In this document: positions 6,341 to 13,005 of the stretch, one piece after another | Layout of the letters: each line of letters starts with the position of its first letter | Position numbering within the stretch: position 1 is the first letter of the stretch | NCBI GenBank assembly: GCA_964644025.1 | Contig: CAZXVW010000104.1 | Span: 1-15,401, forward strand | Length of the DNA stretch: 15,401 bases | Direction: 5' to 3' | Source of the DNA: CAZXVW01 sp964644025 | GTDB taxonomy: Bacteria; Acidobacteriota; Terriglobia; Bryobacterales; Bryobacteraceae | Translations under genes and position numbers: made by a program | The notes under the pieces: model-generated | What the model was told of the DNA's origin: nothing | What the model saw: the letters and a program-made list of their open reading frames with translations, nothing else | Database searches by the model: none

Positions 6341-7964
6341 GTTTGCTATTTTACTTTTGTTTTGGGGGTTAGCGGAAGCGCCTGCCGCAGACATGGTCGT
6401 CACCAACGCAAACATTTACACCGTCGATGCGGCCCAGCCACGGGCCAGGGCGCTGGCGGTTCGTGGCCACCGGCTTCTCGCCGTGGGTGACGATGTGAGC
6501 GAGCACATCGGGCCGAACACGAAATGCGTGGACGCGCACGGCGCTACCGTTGTACCGGGCTTCATCGATTCCCACGCCCATATGGCCAGCCTGGGTGACA
6601 GCCTCGAGATCCTCGATCTTCGCCGGACCCGGTCGACCGGCGAAGTGATTGCCATGGTACGGCGGGCGGCTGCTTCGCTGCCTGCGGGGACCTGGATCCG
6701 GGGACGCGGCTGGGACCAGACGCGCTGGCCCGGCACCGCCTTCCCCGACGCCGGCGAGCTTTCGCGCGCCTCGCCGGATCATCCGGTTTTGCTTTCACGG
6801 GTGGACGGGCACGCGGCCTGGGTGAACCAGCGGGCTCTCGCACTGGCCGGGATCACGGCGGCGACCCCGGATCCGCCCGGCGGCCGAATCCTCCGCGACG
6901 GTTCCGGCCGGCCCACCGGGATCCTGATCGACCGCGCGCAGGAGCTGGTGCGGGCGAAGATTCCGCCGCCGTCTCAAGACCAGGTCCGGGAACAACTGGC
7001 GCGCGCGGCGCGGGAGTGCGTCCGGCTCGGCCTGACCGGCGTTCATGACGCCGGCGTATCGGACACCGTGCTGGCGGCCTACCGGGAACTCATCGCGCAG
7101 CACCGCCTCCCGCTGCGGATCTACGCGATGATCGGCGGCGACGGCGCGCTGTGGCGGCAGTACCTGCAGCGCGGGCCCGAGTTCGGCGATTACCTCACGG
7201 TTCGCTCCATCAAACTGATCGCCGACGGCGCGCTGGGATCGCGCGGCGCGGCTCTGAAGGAACCGTACTCGGATGACGCCGGCAACCGCGGATTGCTGAT
7301 GCTCAGCCGCGACCGGATCGAGCGGGTGGCCCGAGCCGCCCTCGAGCACGGTTTCCAGGTCAACACGCACGCCATCGGCGACCGCGCCAACCGCGTGGTT
7401 CTGGAGGCCTACGGTGCGGTGCTCGGCGGCCCGAATGACCGCCGCTTCCGCATCGAGCACGCCCAGATCGTTTCACCCGAGGATTTCGAGCTGTTCTCCA
7501 AATACTCCATTGTCCCTTCCATGCAGGCCACGCATGCCACCAGCGACATGCGCTGGGCCAAAAAGCGGCTGGGTCCGCGCCGCATTCAGGGAGCCTATGC
7601 CTGGCGGCGTTTCCTTTCCCTGGGGCTCCGGATTCCGAACGGGTCGGATTTTCCCGTCGAAAACCCGAATCCCCTGTGGGGCTTCTACGCCGCCATCACG
7701 CGCCAGGACCGCCAGGGCCGCCCCGAAGGCGGCTGGATGCCCGATCAGCGCATGAGCCGCGCCGAAGCCCTGAAGAGCTGGACACTGGATGGCGCGTGGG
7801 CCTCCTTCGAAGAGAACCGGAAAGGCTCCCTCACTCCGGGCAAGCTGGCCGATTTTGTCATGCTTTCCCGCGACATCATGAAGGCGGCCCCGCGCGAGAT
7901 CCTGAGCACCCGCGTGCTGATGACCGTGGTGGGAGGCGAAATTGTCTACCGGGAGGGGCAATGA
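6339..7964 (+). CDS. secreted amidohydrolase family 3 enzyme (YtcJ-like)
   Basis: A 541-residue metal-dependent hydrolase. The start at 6339 gives a signal-like hydrophobic N-terminus (MFAILLLFWGLAEAPAA). Starting at the longer in-frame ATG (6123) would add 72 codons that lie over the divergent gene. The amidohydrolase TIM-barrel ligands are all visible: H79-A-H81 in GFIDSHAHM, K292 in IKLIADGALGS (the usual carboxylated Lys), H344 in NTHAIGDRAN, H374 in RIEHAQI, and D437 in GSDFPVENPN. A C-terminal beta-domain includes GKLADFVML. The subgroup cleaves C-N bonds in amide-type substrates, but the natural substrate is usually unknown. Its stop overlaps the start of the next gene (ATGA at 7961-7964), so the two are probably translated together. 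Confidence 0.93.
   Translation: MFAILLLFWGLAEAPAADMVVTNANIYTVDAAQPRARALAVRGHRLLAVGDDVSEHIGPNTKCVDAHGATVVPGFIDSHAHMASLGDSLEILDLRRTRSTGEVIAMVRRAAASLPAGTWIRGRGWDQTRWPGTAFPDAGELSRASPDHPVLLSRVDGHAAWVNQRALALAGITAATPDPPGGRILRDGSGRPTGILIDRAQELVRAKIPPPSQDQVREQLARAARECVRLGLTGVHDAGVSDTVLAAYRELIAQHRLPLRIYAMIGGDGALWRQYLQRGPEFGDYLTVRSIKLIADGALGSRGAALKEPYSDDAGNRGLLMLSRDRIERVARAALEHGFQVNTHAIGDRANRVVLEAYGAVLGGPNDRRFRIEHAQIVSPEDFELFSKYSIVPSMQATHATSDMRWAKKRLGPRRIQGAYAWRRFLSLGLRIPNGSDFPVENPNPLWGFYAAITRQDRQGRPEGGWMPDQRMSRAEALKSWTLDGAWASFEENRKGSLTPGKLADFVMLSRDIMKAAPREILSTRVLMTVVGGEIVYREGQ
6348..6353 (-). promoter_or_regulatory. candidate -10 box (TAAAAT) for the MauE/thioredoxin-like gene
   Basis: TAAAAT on the minus strand sits 7 nt from the ATG at 6340, with no Shine-Dalgarno between. 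The box lies inside the first codons of the divergent amidohydrolase gene, where an AT-rich patch in an otherwise GC-rich gene is notable. Confidence 0.45.
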
Positions 7965-8491
7965 TCGCGCTGGCGCTCGTGCTGGCGGCGGCCGCCAGCT
8001 TTCCCGTGGTGGACGAGGTGGTCCGGGTGCCGCCCGGCGGCGTTCAGGCCGTGAATCTCAGTCTCCAGCAGCAGGCGGCGGTGATCGAGGTGTCGTTCGC
8101 CGTCGTCGGCGGGCCTTCTGAGATCAGCGTGGCGCTGCTCGGTCCGGGCGACGCCGCCAGCGGGCGCCGGGGGGCGCCCGGCCAGTACCTCCGGCTGCTT
8201 TCGAGACGGCGGGAAGGTGAGTTCCGGTTTCCCGCGTCGATGCCCGGCGACTACCAGGTCATCCTCGACAACCGGGGCCGGCGCCGTGGTGCAGCCGCCG
8301 TGAAGCTCCGGGTGGCGCTCAGCTTTGGCGAGGCGGCCGGGCTGCGGCCGCGCACGCTATCGCCGGAACGCAGACTCATGGTGATCCTGGCCAGCCTGCT
8401 TTTCTTTGCCGCAGTGAGTCTGTATTCGGGCCGGAAGCTTCTCAGGGCAATGCGGAAGCGAAGGCGCGGCGGGCAGCTTCCACTGTTCTAG
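7961..8491 (+). CDS. small type-I membrane protein with GOLD-like beta-sandwich (function unknown)
   Basis: The product is 176 residues, with its ATG overlapping the amidohydrolase stop. It has an N-terminal signal (MIALALVLAAAASF), an extracytoplasmic beta-rich domain (about 18-122), a single membrane helix (about 139-156, LMVILASLLFFAAVSL) and a very basic tail (RKLLRAMRKRRRGG) consistent with an N-out/C-in topology. The segment EGEFRFPASMPGDYQVILDNRG followed by VKLRVALSF recalls the second half of GOLD domains (small beta-sandwiches of p24-type proteins), as does the overall lumenal-domain, helix, short-tail layout. This resemblance is by eye only. Pairing with a secreted amidohydrolase suggests a membrane partner or unrelated envelope protein. 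Its last 50 bp lie antisense to the end of hemL. Confidence 0.75.
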   Translation: MIALALVLAAAASFPVVDEVVRVPPGGVQAVNLSLQQQAAVIEVSFAVVGGPSEISVALLGPGDAASGRRGAPGQYLRLLSRRREGEFRFPASMPGDYQVILDNRGRRRGAAAVKLRVALSFGEAAGLRPRTLSPERRLMVILASLLFFAAVSLYSGRKLLRAMRKRRRGGQLPLF

Positions 8492-9713
8492 CAATGTCTT
8501 GCCCGGTGTGGGCCGCCGAGACGAAGCCGGCTTCGAACTGCGAGGGCGCCAGGTAGATGCCCTGCTCGAGCATCGCCCGGTGGAAGCGGGCGAAAGCTTC
8601 CGTGTCGCAGGTCTTCACTGAGGCGTAGTCGGCCACCGGCTGCGCGGTGAAGAAAAAGGTGAACATGGAACCGACACGATTCACGGTGACCCCGGCCGGC
8701 GGCTCCGCCGTGAGTTGCGCCGTGCGCTGCTCCAGTTGCTCATAGATTTCCGGCCGGCGTTTCAGTTCACCAAGCACGGCCAGCCCGGCCGAGACGGCCA
8801 GCGGGTTGCCCGAGAGCGTGCCCGCCTGATAGATAGGCCCGGATGGCGCCACCTGGGACATGATGTCGGCCCGGCCGCCGTAAGCTCCGATGGGCAGCCC
8901 ACCGCCGATCACCTTGCCGAGCGTGGTGAGATCCGGACGGATGCCGTAAAGCTGCTGGGCGCCGCCGAAGGCCACCCGGAAGCCGGTCATGACCTCGTCG
9001 AAAATCAGCAGCGCGCCATGCCGGGCCGTCTCTTCCCGCAAACACTCGAGGAAGCCGGGCGCCGGAGGCACGCAGCCCATGTTGCCGCCGACCGGCTCGA
9101 CGATGACGGCGGCGATTTCCCGGCCCCGGGCGCGGAAGGTTTCCCGCACCGCGCTGATGGAGTTGAACGGCAGCGCGATGGTCGTGCCGGCGAAACTCGC
9201 CGGCACGCCGGCCGTGTCCGGGATTCCGAGCGTGGCCACTCCGGAGCCAGCCTTGACGAGCAGCGAATCCACGTGCCCGTGATAGCAGCCTTCGAATTTC
9301 ACCGTGAGGTCGCGGCCGGTGAACCCGCGCGCCAGCCGCAGTGCGCTCATGGTGGCCTCGGTGCCCGAGTTGACCAGCCGCACCATCTCAATGGAAGGAA
9401 CCGCCTCGCGGATCAGCTCGGCCAGCTCGATTTCCCGCTCGGTCGGGGCGCCGAAGCTCGTGCCGGTCTCCAGCGCCGCCCGGAGGGCCTCGATGACGGC
9501 TGGATGCCGGTGGCCGAGCAGCAGCGGGCCCCAGCTTCCCACGTAATCGATGTACTCGTTGCCGTCGGCGTCCCAGACGCGGGAGCCGTCGCCCCGCACC
9601 AGGAACGGCGGGGTCCCGCCCACGCTGCGGAACGCCCGGACCGGGGAATTCACTCCACCCGGAATCGCGGCCTGCGCCCGCGCGAACAATGCCCTGGAGT
9701 TGGAATCCTTCAT
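8442..9713 (-). CDS. hemL: glutamate-1-semialdehyde 2,1-aminomutase
   Basis: A 423-residue PLP enzyme that converts glutamate-1-semialdehyde to 5-aminolevulinate, the committed precursor of heme and other tetrapyrroles in the C5 pathway. The sequence is classical throughout: FARAQAAIPGGVNSPVRAF (10-28), NSGTEATMSALRLARG (115-130), the YHGHVD segment (144-149), FDEVMTGFRV (238-247), and the Schiff-base lysine K267 in TTLGKVIGGGLPIGAYGG. GTLSGNPLA (298-306) is also typical. I start at 9713 (MKDSNSRALF), which matches family N-termini; the in-frame ATG at 9893 would prepend 60 unrelated residues lying over the apt promoter and coding start. The last 50 bp overlap the convergent membrane-protein gene, so there is no space for a terminator between them. 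Confidence 0.97.
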   Translation of the reverse strand: MKDSNSRALFARAQAAIPGGVNSPVRAFRSVGGTPPFLVRGDGSRVWDADGNEYIDYVGSWGPLLLGHRHPAVIEALRAALETGTSFGAPTEREIELAELIREAVPSIEMVRLVNSGTEATMSALRLARGFTGRDLTVKFEGCYHGHVDSLLVKAGSGVATLGIPDTAGVPASFAGTTIALPFNSISAVRETFRARGREIAAVIVEPVGGNMGCVPPAPGFLECLREETARHGALLIFDEVMTGFRVAFGGAQQLYGIRPDLTTLGKVIGGGLPIGAYGGRADIMSQVAPSGPIYQAGTLSGNPLAVSAGLAVLGELKRRPEIYEQLEQRTAQLTAEPPAGVTVNRVGSMFTFFFTAQPVADYASVKTCDTEAFARFHRAMLEQGIYLAPSQFEAGFVSAAHTGQDIARTVEAARRAFASALP

Positions 9714-9756
9714 GGCCTGATAAATCTTGCGTGAATGGAAGCGAAAGTCGTTTTTT

Positions 9757-9765
9757 AGTTTATCA
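9757..9765 (-). promoter_or_regulatory. extended -10 promoter (TGATAAACT) for hemL
   Basis: On the minus strand TGA precedes TAAACT, the TGn extended -10 form, 43 nt before the hemL ATG. A leader of about 36 nt would result, with a weak CAGG ribosome site near the start. It faces away from the apt promoter, 37 bp apart. Confidence 0.5.
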
Positions 9766-9802
9766 CTGGCGGACTGGCGGCCTTCGCCGCCGGGAGCCGG
9801 GA

Positions 9803-9811
9803 TGTTACAAT
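9803..9811 (+). promoter_or_regulatory. extended -10 promoter (TGTTACAAT) for the apt operon
   Basis: TGT followed by TACAAT gives an extended -10 that can work without a good -35, and none is obvious near 9783-9788. The start of transcription would be near 9818, with a leader of about 20 nt before the apt ATG at 9838. No strong Shine-Dalgarno is present. Confidence 0.55.
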
Positions 9812-9837
9812 ACAGGGGTTTTTGAACGCAAGATCCG

Positions 9838-10359
9838 ATGGAAGACCTCAAGAGACTCATCCGCGAAGTCCCGGATTTTCCCAAGCCGGGCATTCTTTTC
9901 TACGACATCACGACGCTGCTCAAGGATGCCGCCGGGCTGCGGGCGGTCAATGAGGCGTTGAGAAAGCAGGTCGACGGCGTCGATTTCGATCTGGTTCTCG
10001 GCATCGAGTCCCGTGGCTTCATCTTCGGGCCCGTGCTGGCGAACACCCTGGGGAAAGGATTCGTGCCCGTTCGCAAGCCCGGCAAGCTCCCCGCGGCTAC
10101 CCAGCGGGTTGAATACGCTCTCGAGTACGGCACCGATGCCCTCGAAGTGCACCGGGACGCCATCACCACCGGGACCCGGGTCTTGATCGTAGATGACCTG
10201 CTGGCCACGGGTGGCACGGCGGCGGCGGTGACACGGCTGGTTGAGGAGTTGGGCGGAACGGTGGCCGGGCTGGCATTCGTGATCGAGCTTGATTTTCTCC
10301 GCGGCCGGGACAAGCTGACCGGCTACAGCGTGCATACATTGCTCCACTACGACAAATGA
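9838..10359 (+). CDS. apt: adenine phosphoribosyltransferase
   Basis: A 173-residue type-I phosphoribosyltransferase, standard length for Apt. It makes AMP from adenine and PRPP in purine salvage. Family signatures: PDFPKPGILFYDITTLL (12-28), GIESRGFIFG (55-64), the flexible loop VPVRKPGKLPAAT (76-88), and the PRPP-binding loop VLIVDDLLATGGTA (115-128). It is the first gene of the plus-strand run. Its stop overlaps the ispE start (ATGA at 10356-10359), implying translational coupling. The PRPP it uses is made by prs two genes on. Confidence 0.97.
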   Translation: MEDLKRLIREVPDFPKPGILFYDITTLLKDAAGLRAVNEALRKQVDGVDFDLVLGIESRGFIFGPVLANTLGKGFVPVRKPGKLPAATQRVEYALEYGTDALEVHRDAITTGTRVLIVDDLLATGGTAAAVTRLVEELGGTVAGLAFVIELDFLRGRDKLTGYSVHTLLHYDK

Positions 10360-11299
10360 GCACCGAAGTCCGGCGCGCCCGCCTGCGCGCGCTGGCGAAA
10401 ATCAATCTCAGCCTGAAAGTGCTTGGCCGGCGGCCGGACGGCTACCATGAACTGCGCACCATCTTCCAGACGATTTCGCTGGCCGACACGCTGGAGGTGG
10501 CCTACACTCCATCCCGCCGCTCGACCGTCGAGCTGGAGTCGAATATCGAGATCCCGGACAACCTGGTGGTGCGCGCGGCCCGCCGGCTGATGGAGGCGAC
10601 GGGCCGGGGAGGCCGAGTCTGGTTTCGGCTTCGCAAGCGTATCCCGATGGGCTCGGGTCTGGGCGGCGGCTCCAGTGACGCGGCCGCGGTTTTGCTGGGC
10701 CTGCCGGTGCTGGCCGGCTGGCGGGTGCCGCCGGCGGAGCTGGTGGCCATCGGGGCGGAGCTGGGAAGCGACGTCCCGTTTTTTCTTCTGGGAGGCACGG
10801 CGCTGGGAATCGGCCGGGGCACCGAAATCGCTCCGCTGCCGGAGGAGCGTGCCGGGCCGGGACTGCTGGTGATTCCGCCGCTGCGCATCTCCACCCGCGA
10901 GGCCTACGCCGCGCTCGACGCTCGATTGACATCGGCTCCAGGGTCTAATAAGATAGGTACTTTCCAGTCCCTTTTATGGTTTGTGGGGCAGGGAGTGTTT
11001 ACGGAAACTTCGGCGGAGGCGGGCGAAAACGACTTTGAGGCGTTCGCCTATCCGCCATTCAGCGAAAGCTTCGCCGGCTGGGCGCGCGGCCGGCGATGCT
11101 GAGTGGCTCTGGTTCCGCGGTCTTCGGAATCTTCCGGAACCGGGAGAAACGGCAACGGGCACGCCGGAGTTTTCCGGATCAACAAACGGAACCTTTTTAC
11201 CTGGTGAGCCGGAGCCGCTACCGCCGGATGTGGTGGCGCAGCCTCCTGGGGCACCTGCGAGATCAGACATGGCCGCCCCGAAGCCGGTACGCTCGATGA
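10356..11299 (+). pseudogene. ispE: 4-(cytidine 5'-diphospho)-2-C-methyl-D-erythritol kinase, split by an apparent -1 frameshift
   Basis: IspE phosphorylates CDP-methylerythritol in the MEP isoprenoid pathway. The first frame (10356-11102) carries AKINLSL with K15, the GHMP ATP loop PMGSGLGGGSSDAA (97-110), and ELGSDVPFFL with the likely catalytic D139. It then ends at residue 248 without the last GHMP motif. That motif, MLSGSGSAVFGIF, appears at once in another frame from 11096 and continues to a TGA at 11297-11299, which overlaps the prs ATG. Joining the frames by stepping back one base near 11078 gives FAG-LGARPAMLSGSGSAVFG and a normal protein of about 314 residues. No slippery heptamer is seen at the junction. 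A sequencing or assembly deletion is the simplest reading because the gene is essential where the MEP pathway is the only route; a true mutation or programmed shift is possible. Confidence 0.85.
10926..10954 (+). promoter_or_regulatory. near-consensus sigma70 promoter inside ispE, facing prs
   Basis: TTGACA (10926-10931), a 17-bp spacer and TAAGAT (10949-10954) make the best -35/-10 pair seen in the window. It lies within ispE codons about 191-200 and points toward prs, about 335 bp before the prs ATG. It could give prs, rplY, pth, rpsF, rpsR and rplI transcription independent of the apt promoter. Confidence 0.6.
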
Positions 11300-12237
11300 C
11301 GTTTGATCATTTTCAAGTCTTTACGGGGAATGCCAATCCCGCCTTGGCCGAGGAGGTCTGTTCTTGTCTCGGTTGCGGACTGGGCGCGGCCTCCATCAAG
11401 CGGTTCTCCGACGGTGAAGCGTACGTGCAGATTCAGGAGAACGTCCGCGGTTCGGACGTCTTCGCCGTTCAATCCACCTGCACGCCGGTGGATACCAACT
11501 TGATGGAACTGTTGCTCATGATTGACGCGCTGAAGCGCGCCTCGGCGGACCGGATTACGGCCGTGCTGCCCTATTACGGCTACGCCCGGCAGGACCGCAA
11601 GGACCGGCCGCGGGTACCGATCTCGGCGAAGCTGGTGGCCTCGCTGCTGGAGCGGGCCGGCGCCGACCGCATCCTGGCGCTGGACCTGCACGCCGCGCAA
11701 ATCCAGGGCTTTTTCGATATTCCGGTGGACCACTTGTTTGCCACCCCAGTGGCGCTGGACTACCTCAGGTCGCGTTACGACGGGCTGACCGTGGTTTCAC
11801 CTGACGCGGGAGGCGTGGAACGCGCGCGGGCCTTGGCGAAGCGGCTCCAGGCCCCGCTGGCCATTATTGACAAGCGCCGCGAGGACGTCAATATCGCCGA
11901 GGTGCTTCACATCATCGGCGAGGTGAAGGGACAGGACTGTCTCATCGTCGACGACCTGATCGACACCGCCGGCACCCTGGTGAAGGGCGTCGAGGCTTTG
12001 CTCGCCGAGGGGGCGCGCCGTGTCTGCGCCTTCGCCACTCACGCAGTGTTGTCCGGGCCGGCCGTGGAGAGGATCGTCGCCTCCGAGGTCGCCGAAGTCG
12101 TGGTGACCAACTCCATCCCGTTGCGGGAGGAGGCCCGGCGGAGCGGACGGTTCACGGTTCTCTCGGTGGCGCCGCTGTTGGCCAAGGCAATCCAATCGAT
12201 TCACGAGGAAACTTCCGTCAGCACGCTATTTGTCTGA
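11296..12237 (+). CDS. prs: ribose-phosphate pyrophosphokinase (PRPP synthetase)
   Basis: Makes PRPP from ribose 5-phosphate and ATP for nucleotide, His, Trp and NAD synthesis. With the ATG at 11296 it is 313 residues, the normal length. Motifs: FSDGEAYVQIQENVRG (37-52), YYGYARQDRKDRPRVPISAK (93-112), the signature DLHAAQIQGFF (130-140) with H132, the flexible-loop KRREDVNI (193-200), and the PRPP loop VDDLIDTAGT (218-227). The start is chosen because its ATG overlaps the restored ispE stop (ATGA) and because family members begin close to FxVFTGNAN. ATG 11269 (nine codons upstream) is a lesser alternative. The frame stays open to 10981, so an automatic caller could add a false 105-residue leader made of out-of-frame ispE. 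Confidence 0.96.
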   Translation: MTFDHFQVFTGNANPALAEEVCSCLGCGLGAASIKRFSDGEAYVQIQENVRGSDVFAVQSTCTPVDTNLMELLLMIDALKRASADRITAVLPYYGYARQDRKDRPRVPISAKLVASLLERAGADRILALDLHAAQIQGFFDIPVDHLFATPVALDYLRSRYDGLTVVSPDAGGVERARALAKRLQAPLAIIDKRREDVNIAEVLHIIGEVKGQDCLIVDDLIDTAGTLVKGVEALLAEGARRVCAFATHAVLSGPAVERIVASEVAEVVVTNSIPLREEARRSGRFTVLSVAPLLAKAIQSIHEETSVSTLFV

Positions 12238-12297
12238 ATCAGGACCGGGGCCCGGCGCCGCGGGCTTTCCCGGCGGGTTCCGGTTGAAGGAGCAGGA

Positions 12298-12948
12298 ATG
12301 AGAAAAGACATCACAATCGCCGCCGAGCCGCGCAGCGAGCGCGGCAAGAATGAAGCACGGCGGCTCCGCGCCGCCGGCCGCGTTCCCGGGGTGCTATACG
12401 GCGCCGGCAAAGGCAGCAGGGCCGTTTCACTGGAGCCGAGACAAGTGAACCGGATTTTGTTCAGCGACACCGGGCATAACACGATCTTTAACGTCGAGGT
12501 CAATGGCGAGGAAACCTGCCCGGCCATGATCGTTGACTGGCAGCACGACCCGGTCAAGGACACACTGCTGCACGTGGATCTGAAGCGGATCGACATGACC
12601 CAGCCGGTCTCGGTCAGCGTTCCCGTTCACACCGAGGGCGACCCGGTGGGGGTGAAGCAGCAAGGCGGCCTCATGGAGGTTGTTACCCGCGAGATCGAGA
12701 TTGAGTGCCTGCCGGATGATATTCCGGAACATTTCGTCGTCGATGTGCAGCCTCTGAGGATTGGACAGAACCTCCGGGCGGGGGATATACCGCTTGGTGA
12801 CAAGATCAGGCTGAAAACCCCGGCGGATACGGTGATCTGTCACGTGATCGCCTTGCGCACCTCGGAGACGCCCGCCGCCGAGGAGGCCGCCGCCGAGGGC
12901 GAGGCCGAGACAGGTGCTCCGAAGGCGGAGGATGAGAAGAAAGGATAA
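12298..12948 (+). CDS. rplY: 50S ribosomal protein L25 / general stress protein Ctc
   Basis: A 216-residue long-form L25 (Ctc/TL5 type) that binds 5S rRNA in the large subunit. The N-terminal L25 domain (about 1-95) includes ERGKNEARRLRAAGRVPGVLYG (14-35) and WQHDPVKDTLLHVDLKRID (81-99). A TL5-like beta domain (about 100-190) follows, with SVPVHTEGDPVGVKQQGG and a CLPDDIPEHFVVDV segment. The last 25 or so residues are Ala/Glu-rich and likely disordered. A good ribosome site (GAAGGAG) stands 5 nt before the ATG. The 60-bp gap from prs is GC-rich, and no clear terminator is seen there, so it is probably co-transcribed with prs. Confidence 0.95.
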   Translation: MRKDITIAAEPRSERGKNEARRLRAAGRVPGVLYGAGKGSRAVSLEPRQVNRILFSDTGHNTIFNVEVNGEETCPAMIVDWQHDPVKDTLLHVDLKRIDMTQPVSVSVPVHTEGDPVGVKQQGGLMEVVTREIEIECLPDDIPEHFVVDVQPLRIGQNLRAGDIPLGDKIRLKTPADTVICHVIALRTSETPAAEEAAAEGEAETGAPKAEDEKKG

Positions 12949-13005
12949 TGCTCCCGGTGACGGGCGGTGGCCCGCGGCGAAGCAGGTTTCGGAAACGGCG
13001 GTGGA

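Noticed and set aside
11078..11102. Programmed -1 ribosomal frameshifting in ispE
   Set aside because: No slippery heptamer of X XXY YYZ form is seen at the junction and no reason is known for IspE to use one; a missing base is simpler. It is kept only as a possibility.
12238..12297. Possible terminator or attenuator hairpin between prs and rplY
   Set aside because: The gap is GC-rich and can fold in several imperfect ways, but there is no T-run and no single convincing stem.
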